The translations under genes were made by a program, and so were the position numbers. Below the pieces are notes generated by a model. The model was not told the origin of the DNA, did no database searches, and saw nothing but the letters and a program-made list of their open reading frames with translations. Positions 10,056 through 26,064 of a stretch of 64,000 nt of DNA are shown one piece after another. Source of the stretch: Dermatophagoides farinae (lineage: Eukaryota; Arthropoda; Arachnida; Sarcoptiformes; Pyroglyphidae); the NCBI RefSeq assembly GCF_024713945.1, contig NC_134678.1, positions 4,774,001 through 4,838,000 on the forward strand. Direction: 5' to 3'. Each line of letters opens with the position of its first letter. Position 1 is the stretch's first letter.

Positions 10056-11141
10056 ATGGATTCGACAGTGACCAAAACCAATCAAGATCATAATGATCAA
10101 AATGATCAAAACAAAACAAAGATGACTATAAGAAAAGAAAAGATCGTCAAAGTATCGACTGGAAAAAAATATAATCTACGAATCAAATCTAATTCAACAT
10201 CATCACAACAATCAAGTAATATTAATCGAAACGTTCGTAATGAATCACGTAATCCGATTGTCAAACATAAGCCTCCACCATTGAGTAAATATCGTCGAAA
10301 GACTGCCAATTTACGAGAAAGATGTCGAATGCAAGAAATTAATGATGCATTCAAAAGATTACAAAGTGTTGTTCCTGATATATTCTCAATAACAGATGAA
10401 AGATCCAGTCAATCGATGGCTAAATTGACGAAAATCAATACGCTTAAATTGGCCGTCAATTATATTTCAGCATTGACACAAATATTACGACAACCGGAAA
10501 CGGAAAGTGAATGTCCAAATTATGGCCATGATAATGAAAATATTCAACCATCGAGTGAAAATCATAAAGATAAAGCTACTATTTCCACCACAGTGACAAA
10601 TCGAACCATTTCCAATAATTTGAATAATGGCAACATAAGCTGTAACAATAACAACATTCAACATGTACCAAGTTCCATGATACCGAATTTACATATAGGT
10701 ATCCATAAAAATATTCACCAATATTCTAATTCTAATCAACCATATTGCAATACTAGTGAACCGATTTATTGTGGGCAATATTCATTGAATAACCATGACA
10801 GTGATACACAAAAACAAACACAGCAAAATCAAGTCGTTGGTTTGTCGAATATGATGGAAACATTTGTATTTGATCATTTAATTGATAATCGCCAACAGCA
10901 ACAACAACAACAATCAGATAATAATTTTATAACAAGTAACATAATCGATTATAGACAAACAACAAGTCAACAAGCCATAATGAACATGAAAAATAATCAT
11001 GATAATAATGTTAATAGTACATGCTTAGCTATAGAACAAGAGCAACAATTCAATCATCATCATCATGATAATAATAATGAACAAATGGAAGGCATCATTC
11101 TTGATGATTTGGATAGCCTATTTGATGATTATGTTTCCTGA
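10056..11141 (+). CDS. bHLH transcription factor, delilah/taxi-like
   Basis: A single-exon 361-aa protein. The ATG at 10056 (context ACAAAATGG) is the first in-frame AUG; the frame is open upstream but without an ATG. A basic Ser/Asn-rich N-terminus leads to the bHLH at about residues 77-145. It begins PPLSKYRRKTANLRERCRMQ, helix 1 is EINDAFKRLQSVVPD, the loop is long (ITDERSSQSMAKL), and helix 2 is TKINTLKLAVNYISALTQIL. The leading PPLSKYRRKTAN and the long loop before LTKI resemble Drosophila Delilah (Taxi), a factor of muscle-attachment cells, rather than Twist, Ptf1a or Atonal types. The rest is poly-Asn/Gln low complexity with a short acidic end (DDLDSLFDDYV) that could be an activation motif. 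The subfamily call is from memory of the Delilah motif. Confidence 0.72.
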   Translation: MDSTVTKTNQDHNDQNDQNKTKMTIRKEKIVKVSTGKKYNLRIKSNSTSSQQSSNINRNVRNESRNPIVKHKPPPLSKYRRKTANLRERCRMQEINDAFKRLQSVVPDIFSITDERSSQSMAKLTKINTLKLAVNYISALTQILRQPETESECPNYGHDNENIQPSSENHKDKATISTTVTNRTISNNLNNGNISCNNNNIQHVPSSMIPNLHIGIHKNIHQYSNSNQPYCNTSEPIYCGQYSLNNHDSDTQKQTQQNQVVGLSNMMETFVFDHLIDNRQQQQQQQSDNNFITSNIIDYRQTTSQQAIMNMKNNHDNNVNSTCLAIEQEQQFNHHHHDNNNEQMEGIILDDLDSLFDDYVS

Positions 11142-12283
11142 TTGATTGATTGTATGTCCGTCCTATTACTATTATATAAATAAATAAAATATAAACCTGT
11201 ATATTATTATTATAATGATGATTCGTATTTTTTTTTTAAAGAAAAAGAATAAATATTCACACTTTTTTTATATACATTGAAAATCCTGTTTGAATTCAAA
11301 TCTTAATCAAATTTGAATAATAATAAAGTTTTTAAAGCTAACAAACACAGTGAAGAAGAGATATGAATCCTGAAAAAAAAATTAATTTAAACAATCCAAT
11401 CATTGTGTGTGTGTGTGTGTGTTTGTCTTTCTCTGCATGTGCATATATGCATATTTTGTGTGATGCGGACCTAGAATGTTTTTTTTTTATTTTATTTAAT
11501 TCAACATTACTCATACTTACTTGATTCGATTTATGCATCACTATAATAATGATGATGATGATGCTAATGGTGATGACTATGAAATTCTTTTAAAGCACTC
11601 ACACACACACACATAATATACTTCATAAAGAATATGATGGGTAAGAAAATGTTGCCAGACGGGCTAACTAGATCAAATACACACACACACACTTGAATCA
11701 TTAACATTCGAAACGAGAGCAACAACTTGAATGAAAAAAACCAAATTAAACGAACAAGATCAAGTCGACGCCTAAAACTCATTATCAGTATCCAAGATTA
11801 TGACCATATCTCTTCTTTGTCAATGAACGATAGATAGATAGAAAAATGAACGAATGAAAAAAAAAATGAAAGGTGAGATGCACACATTCATTGAAGTATG
11901 TCTATATATTATATGTTGAAGGTCAATTATTCAATACAAGTTAAAATTTTTTTCCAATTTTCGTTTTTGTTTGATTTGTATACTTTACCTGGTGTATTCC
12001 CCCCTCTTTATTCCATACAAATACGTTTTTTCATAACAACAAGCTAAAGGAATTTCAAAAATTATTAAAGACTTTTTCTTCAGTATTTAAACTAAATTTA
12101 TTTACTGATAATTTCTATTGATACGTTTGAGGACATTTGAGGATTGTCATATAAAAATAGAAATAATAAAATAGAATTGATTTAATGTTTATTCTAATAA
12201 ATAACATTAAAAAATATATATATAAAGTTATAATAGTCATTGTTTATAATAATCTAATAATATGTTCTACAATATAAAATTTA
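11142..12283. other. Intergenic, microsatellites, no gene seen
   Basis: Holds the 3' end of the bHLH gene (AATAAA-like signals near 11180) and the 3' UTR of the transporter on the other strand. There is a TG repeat at about 11405-11421 and CA repeats at about 11598-11612 and 11680-11693. I saw no coding signal. Confidence 0.6.
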
Positions 12284-13977
12284 TTATAAAAGATCGATAA
12301 CAAATGGTGATGTAAGTGAACCTAATGTAAGTCCAAGACCTAAAAATGCAATCAAAAAATATCCTGACATATGACGATATTCTTCAGGCATTAATTGTGG
12401 CCCATTAACAAATACATTCAATACAAGATAACCATTAAGTAATGCGAATATAAAATTGAATATAATAAAAAATGTTTCGGATGTAAAGAACACTAAATGA
12501 TGTCTAGGTTGAGCATTACAATAGAGAAAAATAGGAATGAACAATAAACGAAATAATGAAATTATCATTATGGTATATCCATGATTTTTAGTGAGCAGAA
12601 CAAATTGTCCCATATATCGACCAAGAAAATCGCCCAAATTAAATACAAGAAAACATGTTATCGGTAGAATAAATTTTTCTGGTATAACAGTTTCATGATC
12701 AACAGGTGTTATTAGAACGAATAAGCTAGGATAGATGGATATTGTAACCCAAAAGACAAACGTAAGCGTTAAACAGAATGGCCACATCTATAATTCATAA
12801 TGATTTTATATAAATGAGAATACGATCAATGATGATATACATTACATTTTTGAAAATTTGTCCAAATAATGACAGATTCATTGGAACATTGTTTTCCAAG
12901 CTAGATGAAACATATACAAATGATGAATAGAATGGCTATGAAAATTGTAAATAAAAATTACAATTGAAATTCAATAACTAATAATTATAAAACCTTTTTT
13001 CGTATGTACAAGTATAGTGCAAACGTTGCTATCAAAACCAAATTGGCCAGAAGAAAAAATATGAAAACATTGTTTACCAATGTACGATGTCCCAACAATG
13101 AGAATATCTTGGTGGATGCGGCAAATAAACCGGACATTGCCTGACCGGCAACCATTGTTTGTACATATTTCAAAGGAAACAATGCAGCAAGACCAATGAA
13201 AATTGCCTGAATAAAAATGGCAGCTGCATTCACAATGAATACTAGAATTAATAATATTTTCAAAAATGCATTTTGATCTGAAACGATATAAATAGATGAC
13301 CATGATTATTATATCACATTAGTAATAAGAAAAATACATTACATCCATCAGTATCGATTTTGACAAAAATTGTGATTACAACAAAAGTTATGATGGTAAA
13401 TAGAAAAGCAAGATGGATTTTCAAATCAATGGTAATCCTACGAAAAAATACCCATTTAAGAATCAATAGTTCACAATATTAATTTGAATTGAACTTACCT
13501 ATGAAAATATTGTGTCATACTAACAAGATAAACGAGTAAAAATGGTGAATTACAGGCAATGATCAAATAACTATCAAAAAATTTCTGAAGTTCTGTCTTA
13601 TCATGAGTATCTGTTGAATTTACATCTCTAAATTTGTAATTCCATAACTTTTCCACATAAAAAAAAAATCACGATTAGATTGCCGTGATATGACAAAAAA
13701 AATGTGCTCACTTACATCATCAGCAGTGATTAGAAAATTCATTGGCAACAATTGTACCAAACCAATCATGAAGAATAGAATTCGAGCCAAATGAAATCTA
13801 AAGAAATTTAAATCAGAACAAGTAAAAAAAATGTGATAATTATAACTACCTATCAATTTCGATGCTATCAATATCTTCGTTTATATTAGTCGATGATTCA
13901 TACGTGTCCAGCGTTGGTTCAGATTCTCGAACATCACCATTAATGTCCAGAATTGGTTCAACATCTCGTGATGTCAT
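12284..13977 (-). CDS. Equilibrative nucleoside transporter (SLC29/ENT), seven exons
   Basis: Exons are 13977-13850, 13797-13716, 13647-13499, 13437-13343, 13277-12994, 12935-12846 and 12787-12284, giving 443 aa with all phases closing. An acidic cytosolic N-terminus (about 1-42) precedes the first membrane span (LARILFFMIGLVQLLPMNF). Further hydrophobic spans total about 10-11, as in ENTs. Family signatures are FPLKYVQTMVAGQAMSG (TM5 region) and FNLGDFLGRYM in the C-terminal half. The last helix is FLIAFLGLGLTLGS. ENTs carry nucleosides and some bases by facilitated diffusion across plasma or organelle membranes. The gene is divergent from DUS2 with about 0.5 kb between starts. The exact subtype (ENT1-4) cannot be set by eye. 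Confidence 0.88.
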
Positions 13978-16035
<2,058 letters not shown>

Positions 16036-16799
16036 ACTCATTAAATTTTCATTCTTTGTATCATTCATTCTTTCAATCAAATTTTTTTTTAAATTAAATT
16101 ATAAATAATTGAATTTCATCAAAGTGTCCAAAATTTTATACGACCCCTTTATAACTATTATCGACCATCAAAGCGGTAGATACACCAACCTGAATCAATT
16201 GATTTAAATTTTCCAAGTGTCTCAATGAATAGGATGATTGATATTTTAAGAAAAAAAAAATTTTATTTACAAAAATTAAATAATCAATATCAACACTAGA
16301 GGACGTTTTCATTCATCTGTTATGAAAAAAAAGAGGTCTACGTGAGAAGAGTGTTGTATACAAGATATTATTATTGCCGCCACACACGGACAAATGCCAA
16401 GATGAATTTCATTTCATTTTAGTTTTTGTTCACACAGTTCCTCAAACTATCAATTCATTGATGATATATATGTGTGTGTATGTGGAATGGAAAAAATCAG
16501 TTCATATAACCTCAATGTTTAATTTTTTTTATAGTAATTTCTCTCATTACACATTTTCAGCTATAGCAGAACAAAATCCATCATTGGCGGTTGAGATTCG
16601 TTTTTATGCATTTCAATCATCATCATGATCAATACCAAATATCTTTTTTCATAATCATCATTGTCGTCGTTGAAATTGTCATCTCTATCACCCAGGATTT
16701 CGTTTGTGTGTGTGTGTGTATCAGTTCTGTTTTGAATTTGTTTTTTTTTGTTGTTGTTTTGCATACAGTCATCAAATCATTTCATTCATTTCGAACACA
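16036..16799. other. Intergenic, no gene seen
   Basis: Holds the DUS2 3' UTR and the EGLN promoter and 5' leader, with a TG repeat near 16706-16718. The open frames here lack domain content. One is continuous with the EGLN frame from 16704 but is a TG-repeat translation (CVCVY) and is probably untranslated. Confidence 0.55.
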
Positions 16800-18367
<1,568 letters not shown>

Positions 18368-19121
18368 GAATTTATCTTTCATCTTTCGGAAAATTATTCA
18401 GACAAAAATTGCCATTAAAAAGCACATTGTGAATTGAATTTTATTTTGTATTTGTTTAATTCATTTTGATTCATCTTGTGAAAATAATTATTTTGTAAAT
18501 ATAATTTAATATATAATATATAAATATTACATCTTTTTTTTATATCAAAAAAAACATGAAAAATTAATTAATTGAAATAAAAACAGACCACCATTTGAAC
18601 TATATATATTTTTTATCGTCATTCCAATAAACTTGAATGAATTTTATGAAAATAAAGATATACATTGCCATCTATTGGTTGAAATTTTCAAGGTAAACAC
18701 TCATCTGTATCATAAATGAATGTAGGTGTGTGTGTGTGTGTTTGTTGTTTTCGTATACGACTACATTCATTCAGTAAAAAAATACATAAAGAAACCACCA
18801 ACATATAATAATGATGATGATAATATGTGATTTGACCAAAACAATTATAAAGACAATTTATATATGATTTTTTTCCTCAATTACAGAAAAAAAAACGCGA
18901 ACCACAATTTTTGTTTTAGTGAAAAAAAGTTGAAAAGAATTCCAATTTAATCAATTTATTCAAATGATTCATAACGATTAATGATGAATGATGATGATGA
19001 TCAACCATCATTATATTTTTGTTTGTCTTGACTATTGTCTGTTTTGATTGTTACTGGAAGTTTTTATTTCTATTGTTTGCTTGCCTATATATTAGTGTGT
19101 GTGTGTGTATGCCTGTTGAAT
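18368..19121. other. Intergenic, EGLN 3' UTR and TBC1D22 promoter
   Basis: AT-rich with a TG repeat near 18726-18741. A perfect UGUAAAUA Pumilio element lies at 18494-18501 in the probable EGLN 3' UTR. No coding signal was seen. Confidence 0.5.
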
Positions 19122-20690
19122 ATGCCGAATACAAGTACATCGAACAGTAATAACAAAACAACAACCACAAGCAATCATCATCAAAATATGATGGCTAATT
19201 CAATTCTTAAAATTCCCGGATTAGCAAGACCATCATCGGCCATCGAAAGACAACATTCATTTCCAGTCGATATGAAACAAGAAAAGAAAAACCATAATAA
19301 TCTTACTTATAGTTTTGAACAATTCAACGCTTCTTGTGATGATGCATGGAATGATAAAATAGAGGACAAGATTTCCTATCCAAATTTGGAAAAAAATTCA
19401 CAAAACTCATCAAACAATAAGCACAAGTTCGGAAACAATAAATCATCTATTCTCATCAAAGAAATCGTAAGTTTTTTTTTCATTGAAAAACATATTAATT
19501 TATGAACTATTTGTTTTATATAATAGCCTTCATCAGAATCGGCTCAGGGTCTCGCTGATAATGAATCATCACCGAAACGGCCTGAAGAAGAATCCAAAGC
19601 ATCGTATCACGATCCAGATAAACTGAAAAATGGTGATCCGAAATTGGCCAAACTCAAAAAATTATTATATGAAGATGAAATCACTGATCTTAGTCTATTG
19701 CGAACAATCACATGGAGTGGAATTTCTGATGAAGTTAGGCCACTGGCATGGAAATTATTGCTTGGATACCTTCCGACTGTTCGTTCTAAACGAGCGATAG
19801 TTTCAGAAAATAAAAAAAGAGAATACCAAAATTTGGTCGCCCAATATTATCATAATAGACAAGAAAATGACGAAATGTATCGGCAAATTCATATCGATAT
19901 TCCTCGAATGCAACCACTAATAACGATATTTCAGCAGCCGATTGTTAAAGATATGTTTGAACGTATTCTATACATTTGGTCCATTCGCCATCCTGCTTCC
20001 GGTTATGTTCAAGGAATGAATGATCTTGTAACACCTTTTTTCGTCACTTATCTTTCTGAATTCGTACCTGGACATTCATTCGCTGATGTTGAATTATTTG
20101 ATGTGTCTACATTATCCGACGAAACATTAGCAATAATCGAAGCTGATTCATATTGGTCATTTAATAAGCTGCTTGATTCGATTCAAGATAATTATACATT
20201 TGCTCAACCTGGTATACAGCGATTGGTGAATCTGCTGTCACGTGTAGTATCTAGAGTGGATAAAAAACTACATGAACATTTAGAGAATAACTCGGTTCAA
20301 TATATACAATTTGCTTTCCGGTGGATGAACAATCTACTAATAAGAGAGATTCCACTTCGATGTATAATACGTTTATGGGATACGTATCTATCCGAAGGAG
20401 CATTGTCTTCTACCTATGTGCCATCCAACAATTTTAATGATACATTTGAACCGAATTCATCATCAATGAATTGTGGAACGCCGTTCTCTTCTGCTTTCCA
20501 TTTGTTTGTTTGTGCAGCATTCTTACGTTTCTGGTCAAAGAGCTTATTACAGGAGGCTGATTTTCAAGGATTAATGTTACGTTTACAAAATTTGCCCACG
20601 TTTCACTGGTCCGAGAATGAAGTAAAATTGCTTGTAGCCGATGCATATCAGCTTAAGTACGCTTTTTCACCCAATCATCTTAAAGTTTGA
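19122..20690 (+). CDS. TBC1D22: TBC1 domain Rab GTPase-activating protein, TBC1D22-like
   Basis: Exons 19122-19466 and 19527-20690 give 502 aa (human TBC1D22A/B about 505-517). The N-terminus is Ser/Asn/Thr-rich; PSSAIERQHSFP at about 30 resembles a phospho or 14-3-3 type segment. The TBC domain spans about 175-455. Both catalytic fingers are present: Arg in HIDIPRM and Gln in YVQGMNDLVTPFF. The C-terminal LQNLPTFHWSENEVKLLVAD plus 'AYQLKYAF' matches the TBC1D22 end. The family acts on Golgi Rabs (Rab33-type) with ACBD3 and 14-3-3. The chosen start is the first in-frame ATG; an out-of-frame ATG at 19109 starts a 13-codon uORF that overlaps it and ends at 19150. Confidence 0.9.
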
Positions 20691-20897
20691 TCATGAATGT
20701 TCTTCCATACACGAAAATACTTGTAAATATTTAACATAGCAAATCATTTTCAATCTGATGTATATTATACAATTGAAAAGCAATCAAATTACATGAATTT
20801 TATTAACGATCAGAGTGGATATTTAAGTTATAGTTTTCATTTTATTTAGCATTTGATGATGATTTTCCATTTCAGTCCATTTGAATATCGATATAAA

Positions 20898-22608
20898 TCA
20901 CATTAAATAACTTTCTAAAATCTGTTTCTCCTTTTTGATTATCTTTTCAATGTTTGGATTACGAAATTTATCGATTTGTGGATACCGTTTTAGCAATAAT
21001 TTACATCGCATTGCTAAAAATTCCTTCACTTTGTCATTCAAATATTGCAAATCGGCACATTTTTCTTCAAACAATATTTCGGATTTTTTCGATTTGATCC
21101 ATTTTTCGAGTCCCTCTATATATATGATGATTAAATAAAATTTTAACTAATTAATTTTGATTAGATGAACAATTACCATTATCGAGGAAGAAAATTCGAA
21201 TAGTAGCCAAAACTCTTGGATTTAATCCTTTACTTTTATGTTCCAATTCATGATATCCATTGGTATCGATATCAATTTTACGGCATAACGTATCCTTCAA
21301 TGAAAATTGTGGATCCTGTTTACTGATTCCAATCTTTACTCGAACCGTATTACATGGATGAGTATCATAAACGAATCCGTTGTGTAGAAAAAAATCCGAA
21401 TTACTCCGGCTTCCATAACAATTGAAAATTTCTTCTCCTTTTTTATAGTCTTTCATGGCATAGAAAACCAAATTGTCTTTGATGGCATCGAAATCAGTAA
21501 CCATCTTTTTGATGAAAAATAAAAAACATAAAATTCTGTGGATATTGAAAATAATTTAACTGACCTTTCCTTCCTTATGGTTACATAGATCCCAGAATGG
21601 TATCAATGCGAAAGTAGTTTGGTTTTTATCCGCTTTAGATGGAATCGAATTCTGTCTAGTCATCACAGTGGATAAAGCCCATCTGTCAAAAGAGACAAGT
21701 AATATAGAATTTTTAATTGCAATAACAAAAAAAAATAAAAGAATGGACTAACCTATAAATTTCATAAGTAAAATTTCCGAATGACTTGTTTCGCTCATTT
21801 GAGATTTTCATCCAAAAATAGGCATATTGCCTGGCCACATTGCGCTTCATTTTGACAACTTCATCAAGCAACGAGCTACCTTTAAGTTGAACCAGATCTT
21901 CTTGTGTCATATATAATACAGTTGAATACGCTGTTGGTAAAGTTTTTATATATGGCGCCCAAAAAGAGTTTGGCTTGTTCAATTCCGACAACAAATGAAA
22001 AGTTAGAATTAAATTGGGCATATGCTTGAAGATAACATCTTGAGTAAATTGATCTACAAAATAAAATTATTATTCCAATCTAAATCAATTATTTTTAGAA
22101 CAAACATACTTAGTTTGATATCGGCTGCCGCTGTCTCATTGGTCATGAATACTTTGCGACTGATTTCGAATAGAACATCATTCTCATTGTGATTACTAGT
22201 GGCAAACAAACCATATTCATCATCTTTGATACGTTTGATTTCAAACTTATTAGCTGGAACTTGATTCTTGGAACACCATTCAATGAATTCTTTCAAATTA
22301 TCAGCTCGTTTCGGCAGATTGAAAGCAATTTCTATTTTAAATACAAACAATAAGATAATTATTAAAAAGGATAATGGAAATACCTTTTTCAATTTCGATT
22401 ATATTCTTGATAGAATCTTCAATTTGATCATTTTCATTCAGAGGATCCGAAGGATTATTGTTGTAATAATTGACTCCTAAATATAATAAAAATCATCATA
22501 AATAACATAAAATTTATTGATCACAAATCATTTATAATACTTACTTTCATAAAGATCACAAATGTGGCTTTTAAGGAGATTTTCCTTTTCCGATGACAGT
22601 GTTTTCAT
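20898..22608 (-). CDS. SETD3: SETD3-type protein-histidine methyltransferase
   Basis: Exons are 22608-22545, 22476-22384, 22331-22110, 22053-21753, 21682-21565, 21504-21177 and 21115-20898, giving 447 aa with all phases closing. The split SET domain (about 55-310) has DDEYGLFATSNHNEND, NSFWAPYIKTLP, ARQYAYFW, STVMTRQNSIP, LIPFWDLCNH and IFNCYGSRSNSDFFLHNGFV, each with a direct counterpart in human SETD3 (WDMCNH, YGTRSNAEF). The C-terminal Rubisco-LSMT substrate-binding region (about 320-447) ends in a helical LLLKRYP...EKQILESYL. SETD3 methylates actin His73 in the cytosol. Human SETD3 has a long acidic tail to residue 594 that is missing here, as is common in invertebrates. It converges on TBC1D22 with 207 bp between stops. 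Confidence 0.92.
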
Positions 22609-23276
22609 TTTTTAAATCTTTATTTCAGTATAACGTTCAGTGTTTTAAAATCAGAAAATATTCTAAAAAGCTTTTCATGAAAAAAATTCCTGGACACCAA
22701 ATTGCCTAACAAGACTACACTAATCGACTTACAGCAAGCACCACATTCTGATTTCAGGATTTACAGAATTGCAAATTTCAAACAAATAAAATTTATTTTT
22801 AACCTAAGAAAAAAAAATTACACAATTTAAATGTTTTCATCATCATACTAAACGTGCTTATTTAAGGCCGCTGTTGCTCATTCCATATATTCCTCCTCCC
22901 ACAGCTGTCTTGATCATAATAATTTTTGTTCATTTGTGCATACAAAATGATCAACATTTATGTGCACTCCTAACGATTCTTCTGATCAACATCACATCAT
23001 TTGTATACATAGTTTTTGTTGCATCCATTCTTAATTTTTGCAAATCATGACAATTTCACGATATGTATGCTATGAAAAATAAACTTTTAATAATGTTTTT
23101 GAGAAAAAAAACAAGAATGGTTTAGTTATTCTTTCAAAACAAAATGATTGGCAACAACATTTTGGGCGTTGTATAATTGAAATGGTTTTTTTCCAATTTA
23201 TATTATGATTATGGCTTTTGTTTTGTTCATAGTTTGCTGTTGTTGACTGTTTATATTTTGATGTATAGTTACATTT
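22609..23276. other. Intergenic, no gene seen
   Basis: Holds the SETD3 promoter and the arginase 3' end, both on the minus strand. AT-rich with no domain-bearing frame. Confidence 0.55.
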
Positions 23277-24511
23277 TCAAATCAAATTTTCCGCACTACA
23301 TCCATAGTAGCCAAGTCTAGATTTACCAAAAAACGTTGTTATTATATCGATAATATATCGAGCCGATTGATCAACAATTTGTTCAGTTCCTATGTTAGGA
23401 TTAAATTCAACCACATCCAAAGCAATCATTCTACCCGTTTGGGCAATATATTCTGCAATTTGAAATGTTTCTCTTAATGTTAGACCACCCATGACTGGTG
23501 TACCAGTTGATGGTATTATCATTGGATCCATTGAATCTACATCAAAACTAACATGTAGCTTGTTCTTATTCAATGGATCTATTTTGTCTATAGCTCTGGC
23601 AATAACTTTTTGGATTCCTAAATATTTGGATAGGTGTGTGTTATGTGTGTGTACATTGAATGATAATCATTTGGATAGGACAACAGATGTAGAAAATTTA
23701 GTTGTGAACAATTCGAACATGATAACACTTACCCAAATGATCGACATCTCTCATTGAAAAATAGGTTATGTTTAAATCTTTTAATAGCTTCAACTCTTGA
23801 ATTTCCACATCACGTAGACCAATGTATACAATATTTTTGGCACTGATGCAAGGCTTGATTTGTTGATGATTTTTTTCAGAATTTTCTACTTTAGTAGCTG
23901 CTATACCATTTTTTACAAGAAACGATATAGGCATTCCATGTAGGTTTCCTGAATACGAACTTTGAACCGTATTTGCATCGGCATGAGCATCGATCCATAT
24001 CTGATAAAAAAAATGAAGATTTAAACAATGAATTTTAATGGTGGAAAAACAATCTAACCAGAGATAGATCGTTGGCCAAAGCTCGTTGTGTGCCCATTAC
24101 TGATCCGACAGCTATGCTATGATCACCTCCTAGAATCAAAGGAACGTATCCATTTTTAACTAAATTCTCGATACATTGACTTGATTTTTGACATATTCGC
24201 CATAAATTAAATTCATTGGGATTTTTCCATTGATTATCGTTGAGAATTAATTCATTTGGAGCAATTTCAAGTGATATATTTCCAAAATCTATGACATGAT
24301 TTTGCCCGAAACAAGTGGATAGTTTATCGATCAAGCCTTTCGAACGTAATGTTTCTGGTGCTTGGTTTGTTCCCAATTTAGATTGGCCATACCAGAATGG
24401 AATGCCAATTACTCCGATATTTGAATTGGTTCGTCTCTGCTGTTGTTGCCAGCCATTTCGATATACGAATGACATGGATTTTATCGATAATTTATTCTTA
24501 AACCAATACAT
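23277..24511 (-). CDS. ARG: Arginase
   Basis: Exons 24511-24059, 24000-23733 and 23617-23277 give 353 aa, the size of a mitochondrial-type arginase. The binuclear manganese site is complete: His in LILGGDHSIAVGS, the IDAHADANT cluster (two Asp and one His), and SFDVDSMDP (two Asp). The substrate motif SGNLHGMPISF is intact. The catalytic His and Glu regions (SARY..., LDVVEFNP) are in place. The first 25 or so residues are basic with little acid (KNKLSIKSMSFVYRNGW) and could be a mitochondrial presequence, though an inner Met at residue 13 offers a shorter start. Arginase splits L-arginine to ornithine and urea and in arthropods feeds proline and polyamine synthesis. It is in the same orientation as its M6-like and SETD3 neighbours, with separate promoters likely. 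Confidence 0.94.
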
Positions 24512-24711
24512 TTAAATTTATAATTGATTAATCTGTTGATGACATTCAAGAAATAAGAGATTCGAGAGAAAAATTTACAAAGAAATTAATTGTTTTCATA
24601 CATGTGAGTTTTTCCATCAAGCTTCTAAATTTGGTGATAATGATAATGAAATGATCAAAAAATAAAGTGATAAGATTATGAAATATTTTCAATGCTGAAA
24701 TCATTTTGTGA

Positions 24712-25658
24712 TTAGAATCGTTCTCCATTACCATCGAATGATGCATCATTGAATGCATTCATTTCGGTACAATTACTTAAATATAATAATTCAGTGTATT
24801 TTTTGTAGGTAGCTATACGAATACGATTGACGGTCAAATTGATTGAATAGCAATAGAAACCGACGAACAATAGAAATATGCCCAAAAACGAAATCAGTGT
24901 ATATAAAAGTAATGTAGATACATAATCTCTACATAATGTTTTCAAACGATTCTCTTTGAATAGCAACAGATAGGTTTCGTTTTGTGGCAAATGGAAAAAA
25001 TGTGAAAATGGTTGCAGATTTATGGAATGTTCTTGATGTGCCATTGGATTATCAAAAGATTTTTCTACTTCGCTAACCAATTGTTCGGAATTACACAGGG
25101 TTTTCATTAGATATAAGATAAATGTAAACAGTGTAAATGTTATGAACAGCAAAAAGAATATGAGAAATATTAATTGGTTGACAGAGAATACGAAACGCAT
25201 CAAACAATTGGTCGTAGAATTTCTACAGCAGAAACACATTCGTTGCGATGGTTTGCCATCGAATTTCAGGAATGATGTTGCAAATCCAATAACAAGATTG
25301 ACCAGTATAACAACAGCGACAAAACCGAGAATAAACAACATAACCACTTTGATTTCATTCGACCAAGGAAAGTGTTTGTAGAATAAATCTTGTGCTAGTC
25401 GATCAATAATGCCCAACAGATGGAATATAGCTATGAAACTGATGATCAATCCGGATATAACGAAAAATGTTGAAGTTATCGTTGCATATGGAAAATTTAA
25501 GAAACATGTCCGGCAACAATCTAGGATTTTTTCACATGGATTAGTTAATCAATGAATTTTTATCAATTGAAATACTTACTGTCCGATCGAGTTGATTTGA
25601 AATTTCCAGCATTGATACTGGAATAAGAAATGTCCGCATTATGGATCATTCTGGACAT
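24712..25658 (-). CDS. Four-TM proteolipid protein, M6/PLP-like
   Basis: Exons 25658-25580 and 25520-24712 give 295 aa. A short cytosolic N-terminus leads to a cysteine cluster just before TM1 (CCRTCFLNFPYATI), as in the palmitoylated CxxC...PYA(S/T)LIAT segment of PLP/DM20 and M6. Four strongly hydrophobic spans lie at about 35-60, 75-100, 130-157 and 220-247. The large loop between TM3 and TM4 (about 158-218) has two Cys and an NET glycosylation site and would be extracellular, with a cytosolic tail of about 45 aa. This topology and the N-terminal Cys block fit the M6 family (neuronal and epithelial membrane glycoprotein). Loop 1 is less like M6, so the family call is moderate; tetraspan relatives are possible. 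Confidence 0.62.
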
Positions 25659-25872
25659 TTTCGATATGCTACTTGTCTTGTGTTCCAGATATGTGAACGA
25701 ATCAGTTGAAATAATAATCCAGGGTGTGTGCTGACTTTGACAACTGGCTATTAGTTATTGTTGTTTTGTTTTGTGTAATGCTCTGATGAAACGCTTGACT
25801 TGACAACTTTCAATCACTACCACCAAGCACCATCACACGACGACAACATAAATTCAGGTTTGACAACATCAA

Positions 25873-25906
<34 letters not shown>

Positions 25907-26064
25907 CTTGCTCACTTTGCAACCTCGGCGGTGAAGAACGCATCATATACCTGCCGAACAAGTTCGCGAACTCTTCCATTAAAATGATTGTACTGAATTT
26001 AAATAATTGAAATTTTTCGCAAAATTTTATTTTATCATGAAATATAACGGAATGGAACGAATTT
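25659..26064. other. Short intergenic region with CA microsatellite
   Basis: Holds the promoter of the M6-like gene and the INTS12 3' end. An (AC)14 tract lies at 25879-25906. No gene was seen. Confidence 0.55.
25879..25906. repeat. (AC)14 microsatellite
   Basis: 28 bp of uninterrupted AC dinucleotide, the longest pure dinucleotide tract noticed in the window. Confidence 0.95.

Noticed and set aside
16704-16799. N-terminal extension of EGLN before the MYND finger
   Set aside because: It translates a TG repeat and has no ATG in frame; the ATG at 16800 starts the finger directly.
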